Source of the DNA: an uncultured Nocardioides sp.
GTDB taxonomy: Bacteria > Actinomycetota > Actinomycetes > Propionibacteriales > Nocardioidaceae
Direction: 5' to 3'
Length of the DNA stretch: 10,054 bases
NCBI RefSeq assembly: GCF_946885725.1
Contig: NZ_CAMPGZ010000155.1
Span: 1 to 10,054 of the forward strand
Shown here: positions 1 through 6,075 of the stretch, in pieces
Layout: each line of letters begins with the position of its first letter
Position numbering within the stretch: the stretch's first letter is position 1
Notes under the pieces: model-generated
Seen by the model: the letters and a program-made list of their open reading frames with translations, nothing else
Database searches by the model: none
Told to the model about the DNA's origin: nothing
Made by a program: the position numbers and the translations under genes

Positions 1-1590
1 CTCGTAGCCCGGGCGCACCGAGAGCAGCGCGGCCACCGAGCCGAGCAGGCCGGACACCGAGTCGGTGGCGGCCAGCAGCGCGCCGGCGCCGTCCTTGCGG
101 TCGAGGCCGAGCTCGAGGGCCTCCTTGCGGGCGGCGAGGCCGGTGCGCTCACGCTCGGCGGTCTGGGCCTCTTCGCGGGTCTTGGCGAGCCGGTCCTCGA
201 GGTCGGCGAGCAGGGAGGCGGCGGCCTCGTGTTCGGCGTCGAGCCCCTCTTCGCCGGCGTCGAGGCCGGCGACCTTGGTCTCGAGGGCGGTGAACTCGCG
301 CTGGGCGCGCTCGCCGCGGGCGAGCACCTCCTCGCGCGCGGCGGTGAGCCGGCCGAGCTCGTCCTCGGCGGCGGCGGAGCGGCTGCGCAGGGCGTTGACC
401 TGGCCGTGCAGCCGGGCGAGCCCCTCGCGCCGGTCGGCGGCGGCGCGGACAAGCCCGGCGACGCGGCGCTCCTCCTCCTGGTGGGCGGCCTCGGCCTCGT
501 TGCGGGCGGCCACGGCCTCCTCGAGCCCGGCGCGGTTGTGCTCGACCTCGGCGGCGATCTCGCGCTCCTGGGCGCGGACCCGCTCGGCCTCGGCCTCGAG
601 CTGGTCGGGGTCGCGGCCCGTGGAGGCCTGCTCGTCGGCGGTCTCGGCGGCGTTGCGGACCCGCTCGGCGGCGAGGCCGGCGGTGCCCTTGAGCCGCTCG
701 CGCAGGCCGGACAGTGCGAACCAGGTCTCCTGGGCCTTGGCGAGCGCGGGCAGGTCCTCGCGCAGCGCCGCCTCCAGGGCGGCCTCGGCGCGGCGGGCCT
801 CCTCGATGGCCGCCTCGACCTCGGCCCGGCGCTCGAGCAGCACGGTCTCGTCGGCCAGCTCCTGCTCGAGGGCGGTGCGCGCGGTCACCAGGTCGTCGGC
901 GAGCAGCCGGGCCCGGGCGTCGCGGACGTCGGCCTGGACGACCGCGGCCTTGCGGGCCACCTCGGCCTGCCGGCCCAGCGGCTTGAGCTGGCGCCGGATC
1001 TCGGTGAGCAGGTCGTTGAGCCGGGTCAGGTTGCCGTCGGTGGAGTCGAGCTTGCGGAGCGCCTTCTCCTTGCGCTTGCGGTGCTTGAGGACGCCGGCGG
1101 CCTCCTCGATGAACCCGCGCCGGTCCTCAGGCGTGGCGTGCAGGATCGAGTCGAGCTGGCCCTGCCCGACGATCACGTGCATCTCGCGGCCGATGCCGGA
1201 GTCGGAGAGCAGCTCCTGCACGTCGAGCAGCCGGCAGGACTGGCCGTTGATGGCGTACTCGGAGCCGCCGTTGCGGAACATCGTCCGGCTGATCGTGACC
1301 TCGGAGTACTCGATCGGGAGCGCCCCGTCGGAGTTGTCGATGGTCAGCGCCACCTCGGCCCGGCCCAGCGGCGGCCGCCCGGACGTGCCGGCGAAGATGA
1401 CGTCCTCCATCTTGCCGCCGCGCAGGGACTTGGCACCCTGCTCGCCCATGACCCAGGCCAGGGCGTCGACGACGTTGGACTTGCCGGAGCCGTTGGGGCC
1501 GACGATGCACGTGATGCCGGGCTCGAGCTGGAGGGTCGTCGCCGAGGCGAACGACTTGAACCCGCGGAGCGTCAGGCTCTTCAGGTACAA
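1..1590 (-). CDS. smc: Chromosome segregation protein SMC, N-terminal 530 residues (3' end outside window)
   Basis: SMC is the ATPase of the bacterial condensin complex. It acts with ScpA and ScpB on the nucleoid to compact and individualise sister chromosomes. The frame starts YLKSLTLRGFKSFA after a TTG codon and carries Walker A GPNGSGKS at residues 31-38, followed by the conserved stretch around DALAWVMGEQ. Residues about 165-500 are a long Glu/Arg/Ala-rich coiled coil. Residues about 511-530 (SVSGLLGSVAALLSVRPGYE) look like the start of the hinge. The second coiled coil, the signature motif and Walker B lie beyond the left edge. The TTG at 1590-1588 is chosen because GAGGAG (1602-1597) sits 6 bases upstream and SMC proteins usually begin at exactly this point; the GTG at 1604 is out of frame. 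The gene is preceded by a 272-base non-coding stretch, so it probably has its own promoter. Identity is very secure. Confidence 0.97.
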   Translation of the reverse strand, partial: MYLKSLTLRGFKSFASATTLQLEPGITCIVGPNGSGKSNVVDALAWVMGEQGAKSLRGGKMEDVIFAGTSGRPPLGRAEVALTIDNSDGALPIEYSEVTISRTMFRNGGSEYAINGQSCRLLDVQELLSDSGIGREMHVIVGQGQLDSILHATPEDRRGFIEEAAGVLKHRKRKEKALRKLDSTDGNLTRLNDLLTEIRRQLKPLGRQAEVARKAAVVQADVRDARARLLADDLVTARTALEQELADETVLLERRAEVEAAIEEARRAEAALEAALREDLPALAKAQETWFALSGLRERLKGTAGLAAERVRNAAETADEQASTGRDPDQLEAEAERVRAQEREIAAEVEHNRAGLEEAVAARNEAEAAHQEEERRVAGLVRAAADRREGLARLHGQVNALRSRSAAAEDELGRLTAAREEVLARGERAQREFTALETKVAGLDAGEEGLDAEHEAAASLLADLEDRLAKTREEAQTAERERTGLAARKEALELGLDRKDGAGALLAATDSVSGLLGSVAALLSVRPGYE

Positions 1591-1596
1591 CGGGTG

Positions 1597-1602
1597 CTCC
1601 TC
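1597..1602 (-). promoter_or_regulatory. Shine-Dalgarno site fixing the TTG start of smc
   Basis: The minus strand reads GAGGAG six bases before TTG-TAC-CTG-AAG. No in-frame ATG or GTG lies nearby that would keep the normal SMC N-terminus, so this site decides for the rare TTG start. Confidence 0.75.
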
Positions 1603-1618
1603 ACGGGGTCGCCGGTGG

Positions 1619-1657
1619 GTGTCGCTGACGCCGGCGATGGCCGTCAGCGGCTGACAC
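1619..1657 (-). other. Inverted repeat (possible RNA hairpin) in the smc 5' leader
   Basis: The arm CGCTGACG at 1623-1630 is exactly complementary to CGTCAGCG at 1642-1649, giving an 8-bp stem with an 11-base loop. Flanking GTGTC (1619-1623) and GACAC (1653-1657) could extend it if a 4-base bulge (1649-1652) is allowed. The structure lies about 30 bases upstream of the smc TTG. No T-run follows on the minus strand, so it does not look like an intrinsic terminator. It may be a leader structure, an operator, or chance in GC-rich DNA. Confidence 0.4.
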
Positions 1658-1692
1658 GGTGCGTGCTGCCGTGGGGAAGATCAGCGGGCGAC

Positions 1693-1698
1693 AGCCTA
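1693..1698 (-). promoter_or_regulatory. smc: Possible -10 element for smc
   Basis: The minus strand reads TAGGCT (TANNNT type) at 1698-1693, within the non-coding stretch before smc. A start about 7 bases later would give a leader of about 95 bases that contains the inverted repeat at 1619-1657. I see no good -35 hexamer at 17-18 bases, so this is a weak call. Confidence 0.3.
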
Positions 1699-1822
1699 CA
1701 AGGAGCAGCCCCCGCTTCCGGGCAGGACGCCCGGCACGGGGGCACGGTGCCGTGAGTCAGGACCGCCAGGGACGCCCGGGCCGCCGGAGAAGCACGAAAA
1801 TGTCCAGGGGTCGCCTACGAGG

Positions 1823-1850
1823 CCCGACGGTTGCGGTCAGGCCGGTCGGG
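1823..1850 (-). terminator. Weak candidate hairpin after the leucine-zipper gene
   Basis: CCCGAC (1823-1828) pairs with GTCGGG (1845-1850) across a 16-base loop, 13 bases past the stop of the small gene at 1863. No T-run follows. A second short inverted repeat (CGGCAC 1732-1737 with GTGCCG 1747-1752) lies further on. In DNA this GC-rich such pairs are common, so termination here is only a possibility. Confidence 0.2.
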
Positions 1851-1862
1851 TGACGCGGATCG

Positions 1863-2054
1863 TCAGGCGTGCTCGAGGGTGAGCAGGGGCTCGTCGTGCA
1901 CCGCGGCGGCGAGGGCGTCGTTCTCGGCCTGGAGGCGCATCACGTGCGCTTCGAGGTCGGCGACTCGCTGACGAAGGCGGCGGTTCTCTGCGGCGAGCTG
2001 GGTGGCGATCCGGGGATCGGTGTTGCTCATGTAGCCGAGGAGGGCCTTGGCCAT
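1863..2054 (-). CDS. Small leucine-zipper coiled-coil protein of unknown function, 63 aa
   Basis: I do not know the function. The protein begins MAKALLGYMSNTDPRIA, and the rest is almost one helix. Leucines fall exactly every seven residues at 20, 27, 34, 41 and 48. The other core positions are A17, N24, V31, V38, N45 and V52, the pattern of a short parallel dimeric coiled coil. No basic DNA-binding region, signal peptide or membrane segment is visible. The ATG at 2054 is chosen over an upstream in-frame start (2090) because GGAGG (2068-2064) lies 9 bases before it and the MAKALLG start resembles small actinobacterial proteins I recall. The gene stands alone between smc and the divergent gene at 2193. 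The size, ribosome site and regular heptads make it very likely a real gene. A role in dimer formation or partner binding is inference. Confidence 0.8.
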   Translation of the reverse strand: MAKALLGYMSNTDPRIATQLAAENRRLRQRVADLEAHVMRLQAENDALAAAVHDEPLLTLEHA

Positions 2055-2143
2055 GGACGTGTTCCTCCGGTGGTTAAGAGGGGCAGGCACATCCCGCGGT
2101 ACGACTGGGTCTCAGCCGGCGCAGGAGGGGGTGCTCACCGTCA

Positions 2144-2172
2144 AGAGTCCCACGCGCACCCGGGGCGGTCAA
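2144..2172 (-). promoter_or_regulatory. Candidate promoter of the leucine-zipper gene
   Basis: The minus strand has TTGACC at 2172-2167, a 17-base spacer, then GACTCT at 2149-2144. The -35 is good and the -10 is weak (only A2 and T6 match well). A start near 2137 would leave a leader of about 80 bases before the ATG at 2054. The -35 lies within about 10 bases of the plus-strand -10 at 2181, so the two promoters would be back to back. Confidence 0.35.
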
Positions 2173-2180
2173 TCCCGGGC

Positions 2181-2186
2181 TACGGT
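2181..2186 (+). promoter_or_regulatory. -10 element placed for a leaderless transcript of the 2193 gene
   Basis: TACGGT (TANNNT type) ends 6 bases before the GTG at 2193. This is the spacing at which actinobacterial leaderless genes are transcribed from the first base of the start codon. No Shine-Dalgarno sequence precedes the GTG, which agrees with this. No clear -35 is visible. Confidence 0.5.
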
Positions 2187-2192
2187 CGCGCT

Positions 2193-2444
2193 GTGACCCC
2201 GCCCGGGACCCCCTCTCCCGACCGACCAGGACGGCACCAGCGGCCCCGCCCGCTGACGATCGCCGGCTGCCGCTCGGAGTGCGCCTGGGCGGCCACCGGG
2301 GAGCGCCTCGGCGAGGAGGCGCTGTTCGCCTGCGCGGGCTGCGGGAGCGAGTGGGTCGCGTCGGAGCCGTGGACGCCGATCGACTGGACCGGCGTGGTCC
2401 CGGAGCCGGTTCAGCGGGAGCGGGAGCGCCGCGGCCGGGGCTGA
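2193..2444 (+). CDS. Small Cys-rich (putative zinc-ribbon) protein of unknown function, 83 aa
   Basis: This is the only plus-strand gene I accept. It encodes a Pro/Arg-rich N-terminus, then a compact core with C26, C30, C47 and C50 (the last pair in [11 protein letters not shown]), then SEPWTP, an acidic-aromatic stretch and a basic tail (RERERRGRG). The Cys pattern suggests a small zinc ribbon. The GCGSEWV...PWTP wording resembles small actinobacterial proteins I recall without a known function. The GTG at 2193 is chosen for the -10 box 6 bases upstream. The frame is open further upstream, but that part runs antisense to the leucine-zipper gene and looks like shadow. The stop at 2442-2444 lies inside mutM, so the two genes overlap tail to tail by 34 bases. 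The real start and any metal binding are inferred. Confidence 0.68.
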   Translation: MTPPGTPSPDRPGRHQRPRPLTIAGCRSECAWAATGERLGEEALFACAGCGSEWVASEPWTPIDWTGVVPEPVQRERERRGRG

Positions 2445-3265
2445 CAGACCGGGCAGAAGTACGACGAACGGTTCATGAAGGACACCCGCACGATGGGCGT
2501 CCCGCAGCGGTCGCACGGCCGGCTCTCCTGGCCGTAGACGTGCAGCGAGCGGTCGAAGTAGCCGCTCTGCCCGTTGACGTCGACGTACAGCGCGTCGAAC
2601 GACGTACCCCCCTGGTCCAGCGCCGCAGTCATGACCTCACGGACACCGGCCAGCACCGCGGCGACGTCGGCCTTGCGCAGCCGCTTGCCCGGCCGGTCGC
2701 CGTGGATCTGGGCCAGCCACAGCGCCTCGTCCGCATAGATGTTGCCGACACCGCTGATGACGGTCTGGTCGAGCAGGATGCGCTTGATCCCGGAGACCTT
2801 GGCCCGGACGCGGGCGGAGAACAGCTCGTCGTCGAACTCCGGGTCCATCGGGTCGCGGGCGATGTGCGCGATCTCGGTCGGCAGCTCGGCACCGCCCTCG
2901 GAGACGGCGAGCCCGCCGAACATGCGCTGGTCGACGAAGCGGAGCTCGTACGGCGCGTCGAGACGGAGGCGCACCCGCAGGTGCCGCTCGTCGGGGGCGT
3001 CGGCGGGCTGCACGAGCATCTGCCCGCTCATGCCGAGGTGGCCGAGGATCGCGTCGCCGCTGTCGAGCGGGAGCCAGAGGTACTTGCCGCGCCGGCAGGC
3101 CCCCTCGACGCGGCGACCGGTGACGCGGGCGGCGAAGTCGTCGGGCCCGGCGAGGTGGCGGCGCACCGGCCGCGGGTGCAGCACGTCGACGCCGGTGATC
3201 GTGCGGCCGACGACGTGCGCCTCGAGGCCGCGGCGGACGACCTCGACCTCGGGCAGCTCGGGCAC
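2411..3265 (-). CDS. mutM: Formamidopyrimidine-DNA glycosylase (Fpg/MutM), 284 aa
   Basis: This is a bifunctional base-excision repair enzyme that removes 8-oxoguanine and formamidopyrimidines and cleaves the resulting abasic site. The N-terminus (M/V)PELPEVEVV supplies the catalytic Pro2 and Glu3 (numbered with the initiator). K61 lies in RRGKYLW. M79, R114 and F116 match the residues that fill the gap left by the flipped base. A helix-two-turn-helix spans about 156-183 ([14 protein letters not shown]). The C-terminal zinc finger uses C251, C254, C271 and C274, with the key Arg at 266 (NRSSYFC). The length is normal for the family. The GTG at 3265 is the only start giving the required PELPE terminus; the longer open frame overlaps rnc. 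It starts one base after the rnc stop with no clear ribosome site, so translation is probably coupled to rnc. Its last 34 bases overlap the convergent gene at 2193. Confidence 0.97.
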   Translation of the reverse strand: MPELPEVEVVRRGLEAHVVGRTITGVDVLHPRPVRRHLAGPDDFAARVTGRRVEGACRRGKYLWLPLDSGDAILGHLGMSGQMLVQPADAPDERHLRVRLRLDAPYELRFVDQRMFGGLAVSEGGAELPTEIAHIARDPMDPEFDDELFSARVRAKVSGIKRILLDQTVISGVGNIYADEALWLAQIHGDRPGKRLRKADVAAVLAGVREVMTAALDQGGTSFDALYVDVNGQSGYFDRSLHVYGQESRPCDRCGTPIVRVSFMNRSSYFCPVCQPRPRRSRSR

Positions 3266-3266
3266 G

Positions 3267-4001
3267 TCAGCCGGTGGCGGACGCCGGCGGGGCCGAGCCG
3301 ATCTCGCCGTGCTCGTCGGCGAGCGCACGGTAGGCGGTCTCGGCGGCCTGCTGCTCGGCCTCCTTCTTGGAGCGCCCGGTGCCGTGACCGTAGAGCTTGT
3401 CCCCGACCTGGACCTGCGCGGTGAAGGTCTTCTCGTGGTCGGGGCCTTCGTCCTCGATGACGTACTCGGGGACGCCGAGGGAGTGCCCGGCCGAGAGCTC
3501 CTGGAGGGAGGTCTTCCAGTCGAGGCCGGCGCCCATCCGGGCAGCGTTCTCCATCAGCGGGTCGAACAGCCGGTGCACGACCTCGCTGGCGACCTCGAAG
3601 CCGCCGGAGAGGTACACCGCGCCGATGACCGCCTCGACGGTGTCGGAGAGGATCGACGCCTTGTCGCGCCCGCCGGTGCTCTCCTCACCACGGCCGAGCT
3701 TGACGTGCTCGCCGAGCCCGATCGTGCGGGCCACCTCGGCCAGCGCACGGGCGTTGACGACCGCGGCGCGCAGCTTGGCCAGCCGGCCCTCGGAGAGGTC
3801 CGGGTGGGAACGGAACAGCGTGTCGGTGACGACCACGCCGAGCACGGAGTCCCCGAGGAACTCCAGCCGCTCGTTGGTCGGCAGACCACCGTTCTCGTAG
3901 GCGTAGGAACGGTGCGTGAGGGCACGCTCGAGGAGCTCGGCGTCCAGGACCGGACTACCGAGCGCCGCGCGCAAGTCGTCGTACGACGACGGCTCGCTCA
4001 C
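3267..4001 (-). CDS. rnc: Ribonuclease III, 244 aa
   Basis: RNase III cuts double-stranded RNA, chiefly the rRNA precursor and some mRNAs. The family signature [12 protein letters not shown] is at residues 43-54. The expected acidic residues are present: E44, E47, D51, E71, D120 and E123 (SDTVEA). A double-stranded RNA-binding domain follows from about 161 to 230, with its basic helix KKEAEQQAA at about 212-220, then a short tail. The length is normal for actinobacteria. I chose the GTG at 4001 because it follows the rpmF stop by 13 bases. The longer frame from 4094 would lie inside rpmF and adds a low-complexity Arg/Ser leader. The ribosome site is weak (GAGG 11 bases upstream, overlapping the rpmF stop), so coupling to rpmF is likely. 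The order rpmF-rnc-mutM puts rRNA processing beside a ribosomal protein gene. Confidence 0.96.
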   Translation of the reverse strand: MSEPSSYDDLRAALGSPVLDAELLERALTHRSYAYENGGLPTNERLEFLGDSVLGVVVTDTLFRSHPDLSEGRLAKLRAAVVNARALAEVARTIGLGEHVKLGRGEESTGGRDKASILSDTVEAVIGAVYLSGGFEVASEVVHRLFDPLMENAARMGAGLDWKTSLQELSAGHSLGVPEYVIEDEGPDHEKTFTAQVQVGDKLYGHGTGRSKKEAEQQAAETAYRALADEHGEIGSAPPASATG

Positions 4002-4014
4002 GTGGCCGAACGCC

Positions 4015-4200
4015 TCAGAGAACCTGGCGACGGTCGGCGCGCGCGCCGTACTGACCGCACTCCGGGCACGCCCGGTGCGGGAGGTGCTTGGCACCGCAGG
4101 CGGGGTTGGCGCAGCTCACCAGGGAGGGCGCGGAGGCCTTCCACTGCGAACGACGGTGACGCGTGTTGCTGCGCGACATCTTCCGCTTCGGAACCGCCAC
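4015..4200 (-). CDS. rpmF: 50S ribosomal protein L32 (bL32), 61 aa
   Basis: This small basic protein belongs to the large ribosomal subunit. The start [20 protein letters not shown] is diagnostic of L32. The C-terminal half holds four cysteines, C30, C35, C45 and C48, with the conserved [10 protein letters not shown]. This is the zinc-binding form, here with a C-x4-C first pair instead of the more usual C-x2-C. The gene starts at GTG 4200, one base after the DUF177 stop (TGA-A-GTG). GAGGAG (4214-4209), 8 bases upstream, lies within the end of DUF177. A DUF177-rpmF pair is a very widely kept operon. Confidence 0.96.
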   Translation of the reverse strand: MAVPKRKMSRSNTRHRRSQWKASAPSLVSCANPACGAKHLPHRACPECGQYGARADRRQVL

Positions 4201-4201
4201 T

Positions 4202-4789
4202 TCACTCACTCCTCTTGTCGGCCGGGTGTCCGGCTGGATCGTCGTCTTGCGCCAGCTGCGAGAGCGCCGCCCACCGGGGGTCGATCGGCTCGTCGTGCTG
4301 GTGTCCCGGGTCGTCCGCCAGCCGCGCCCCGCACTCGGGGCACAGGCCGGGACAGTCGGCCTGGCACAGGGGTTGGAAGGGTAGTGACAGCACGACCGCG
4401 TCCCGCACCGCGGGCTCCAGGTCGAGCAGCTCTCCGTCCATCCGGCTGACACCGGCGTCCTCGTCGTCGTTGTCGTCGGTGCCGGTGTGCCCGTCGTCGT
4501 AGACGAAGAGCTCCTGCAGGTCCACCTCGATCTCGTCGTGGATGACCTCCAGGCACCGCACGCACTCGCCGTCCAGCGCGGCCGCGGCCGTGCCGGTGAC
4601 GAGGACGCCCTCCATGACCGCCTCGAGCCGGAGGTCCAGCTCGATCGGCGACCCTTCGGGAACGCGAAGGACCTCGATGCCCAGATCCGCCGGCGCCGGC
4701 ACCTCGCGGGTCGTCGTGCGTTGCGACCCCGGGCGGCGGCCGAGCTCGCGAGTGTCGAGCACGAGCGGCGCTCTCGGGTCGAGACGCAC
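4202..4789 (-). CDS. DUF177 (YceD family) protein, 195 aa, linked to 23S rRNA accumulation
   Basis: DUF177 proteins are encoded next to rpmF in most bacteria. Plant and E. coli members are reported to be needed for normal 23S rRNA accumulation, so a part in large-subunit assembly is likely here. The N-terminal half is a beta-rich stretch ending in C76-V-R-C79. An acidic, low-complexity linker (Asp/Glu-rich, about 98-112) follows. The C-terminal part (about 120-175) carries a cysteine cluster C142, C146, C150, C153 in [15 protein letters not shown] and the family-typical DPRWAAL. Six cysteines in all suggest metal binding, which is inference. The GTG at 4789 is supported by AAGGA (4799-4795) 5 bases upstream. 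It is the first gene of the unit driven by the promoter at 4873-4902. Confidence 0.92.
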   Translation of the reverse strand: MRLDPRAPLVLDTRELGRRPGSQRTTTREVPAPADLGIEVLRVPEGSPIELDLRLEAVMEGVLVTGTAAAALDGECVRCLEVIHDEIEVDLQELFVYDDGHTGTDDNDDEDAGVSRMDGELLDLEPAVRDAVVLSLPFQPLCQADCPGLCPECGARLADDPGHQHDEPIDPRWAALSQLAQDDDPAGHPADKRSE

Positions 4790-4823
4790 AGCAGTCCTTC
4801 TGAGATGGCGGGTGGAGACGGAT

Positions 4824-4853
4824 CACGGGTCCCGTGCTCCCACCCGGAGGTGG
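4824..4853 (-). other. Two small hairpins in the DUF177-rpmF leader
   Basis: In the leader RNA, CCACC-UCCG-GGUGG (4853-4840) is a 5-bp stem closed by a UNCG-type tetraloop, an unusually stable class. The palindrome at 4824-4836 can form a second 5-bp stem (CACGG/CCGTG). They lie between the predicted start of transcription (about 4866) and the DUF177 GTG. Function is unknown, and chance is possible at this GC content. Confidence 0.35.
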
Positions 4854-4872
4854 ACGCGCAGGACCGCAGGCA

Positions 4873-4902
4873 AGCGTACCGAAGGGTGCCGTCACCAGCC
4901 AA
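4873..4902 (-). promoter_or_regulatory. Promoter of the DUF177-rpmF-rnc-mutM operon
   Basis: The minus strand carries TTGGCT at 4902-4897, an 18-base spacer and TACGCT at 4878-4873. This is a good match to the actinobacterial housekeeping promoter (TTGNNN, TANNNT). It would start RNA near 4866 and give a leader of about 77 bases. It is the best promoter in the window and separates this operon from the DivIVA-like gene upstream. No convincing terminator is seen between the stop at 4941 and this site; the palindrome GGCCCCGGGGCC at 4915-4926 has no loop or T-run. Confidence 0.65.
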
Positions 4903-4940
4903 AACGGCGGCGGAGGCCCCGGGGCCCGCTCAGCCTGCTG

Positions 4941-5450
4941 TCAGCCCTCCAGGTGCTCTGGCAGCCGGATCTTCGACACCTCGTCGTCGTTGATCCCGTG
5001 CAGGTCGGAGCGCCCGGCGAGCCGCTCGCGGCCCCGTCGTACGGCGTCCATGGTCTTCTCGAGGGTGATCTCGAAGTTCGCCAGCTTGCTGTCGACGTAC
5101 TCGTCGGTCTCGGCGCGCAGCTCGTCGCACTCGCGCCGGGTCTGCTCGAGCAGCTGGTCGGCCTGGTGGCGGGCGACCCGGTAGACCTCGGTGTCGGAGA
5201 TGATCGCCTCGCGCTCGCCGCGGGCCGCGGCGATGATCTGCTCGGCCTCCTTGCGGCCGCCGTCCACGACGGCCTCGCGGTCGGCCATGACCGCGTCGGC
5301 GTCGCTGAATGCGACCTTCAGGCCGCCGCCGAGCTCGTCGATCAGGGCGAGCAGCTCGGATCGGTTGACGACGGCCGAGGCCGACATCGGCATCGAGCGC
5401 GCCTCCTCGACCACACGCCGGATCTCGGCGAGCTTCGCGTGCACGTCCAC
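4941..5450 (-). CDS. DivIVA-like coiled-coil protein (Rv2927c type), 169 aa
   Basis: This matches, from memory, the conserved actinobacterial protein encoded just upstream of DUF177-rpmF (Rv2927c in M. tuberculosis), often labelled a DivIVA-like or cell-division initiation protein. The N-terminal block KLAEIRRVVEEARSMPMSAS (residues 6-25) and the following VVNRSELLALIDEL are family hallmarks. Residues about 45-115 are a charged coiled coil (REAVVDGGRKEAEQIIAAAR). A second conserved block, ETDEYVDSKLANFEITLEKT, is at 114-133. No membrane segment is seen. The start is uncertain: GTG 5450 (VDVHAKL) fits a Streptomyces relative beginning MDVQKKL, but its nearest AAGGA is 13 bases away; GTG 5444 and GTG 5486 are alternatives. 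A role in polar growth or division is inferred from the family, not shown. Confidence 0.88.
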   Translation of the reverse strand: MDVHAKLAEIRRVVEEARSMPMSASAVVNRSELLALIDELGGGLKVAFSDADAVMADREAVVDGGRKEAEQIIAAARGEREAIISDTEVYRVARHQADQLLEQTRRECDELRAETDEYVDSKLANFEITLEKTMDAVRRGRERLAGRSDLHGINDDEVSKIRLPEHLEG

Positions 5451-5549
5451 GTGGTTCTCACAGTCCTTCGCTCGGTCGCCGAGCACCGGCCCGGCGGCTC
5501 CCTCCCCAGGGAGAATGTGGGTCGCGCAGGCGACCAGGAAAACAGCCCT

Positions 5550-5564
5550 ACGACTTTACGTCGT
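5550..5564 (-). terminator. Weak candidate terminator after coaD
   Basis: ACGAC (5550-5554) and GTCGT (5560-5564) form a 5-bp stem with a 5-base loop, 14 bases past the coaD stop. A TTTT run lies some way downstream on the minus strand (about 5539-5542), separated by AGGGCTG. The stem is short and the T-run is too far for a textbook terminator. The rest of 5451-5578 shows nothing I can name; the promoter of the 5450 gene must lie here or transcription reads through from coaD. Confidence 0.3.
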
Positions 5565-5578
5565 CGCAGGCCGGATAC

Positions 5579-6058
5579 CTATTTACCCGTCAACCGGTCG
5601 TTCAGACGTGCCAGCACGTGGGGCGGCACCAGCTTCGAGACGTCCCCGCCGAACATCGCGACCTCCTTGACCAGGCTGGAGGCCAGGAAGGAGTACTCCG
5701 GGCTGGTCGGGACGAAGACCGTCTCGATGTCGGCCAGGCTGGAGTTCATCTGCGCCATCTGCAGCTCGTAGTCGAAGTCGCTGACCGCGCGGAGCCCCTT
5801 CACGATCGCCCGCACGTCGTGCTGCTTGCAGAAGTCGGTGAGCAGGCCGTCGAAGCTGTCGACCCGCACGTTGTCGAAGTCTGCGCACGACTCGGTGAGC
5901 ATCGCGATGCGCTCCTCGGGAGTGAACAGCCGGTTCTTCGACCGGTTCACCCCGACCGCCACGACGACCTCGTCGAAGAGGGTCGACGCCCTCGCGATGA
6001 TGTCGATGTGACCGTTGGTGACGGGGTCGAACGACCCCGGGCAGGCGGCTCGGCGCAC
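5579..6058 (-). CDS. coaD: Phosphopantetheine adenylyltransferase, 159 aa
   Basis: This enzyme joins 4'-phosphopantetheine and ATP to give dephospho-CoA and pyrophosphate, the penultimate step of coenzyme A synthesis in the cytoplasm. The nucleotidyltransferase motif is TNGH at residues 14-17 in CPGSFDPVTNGHIDII. K41 lies in NRSKNRLFTPEER. The pantetheine/ATP region KGLRAVSDFDYELQMAQMN is at 88-106. The C-terminal SSLVKEVA motif is at 127-134. The length of 159 is typical. GTG 6058 is chosen because AAGGAG (6071-6066) lies 7 bases upstream and the motif comes at the normal distance from the N-terminus; the longer frame runs into rsmD. It follows rsmD by 17 bases, a pairing common in bacteria. 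Confidence 0.97.
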   Translation of the reverse strand: MRRAACPGSFDPVTNGHIDIIARASTLFDEVVVAVGVNRSKNRLFTPEERIAMLTESCADFDNVRVDSFDGLLTDFCKQHDVRAIVKGLRAVSDFDYELQMAQMNSSLADIETVFVPTSPEYSFLASSLVKEVAMFGGDVSKLVPPHVLARLNDRLTGK

Positions 6059-6075
6059 GGGTGTGCTCCTTCGGA

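Noticed and set aside
65..1755. Two long plus-strand open frames opposite smc (529 and 508 codons)
   Set aside because: Both are Ser/Ala/Arg- or Gly/Leu/Glu-rich shadows of the smc coiled coil. The minus frame has Walker A and a proper start, so the plus frames are not needed.
1659..1853. A 64-codon plus-strand frame in the smc upstream spacer
   Set aside because: It has no ribosome site or recognisable motif, is Arg/Gly/Pro-rich and is likely chance in GC-rich DNA.
4002..4094. Upstream start for rnc at 4094
   Set aside because: It would place about 30 extra low-complexity residues inside the rpmF coding region. The GTG at 4001 gives the normal RNase III length.
2279..4502. Long plus-strand frames across mutM, rnc and rpmF
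   Set aside because: They are antisense to three confidently identified genes and show no motif or ribosome site.
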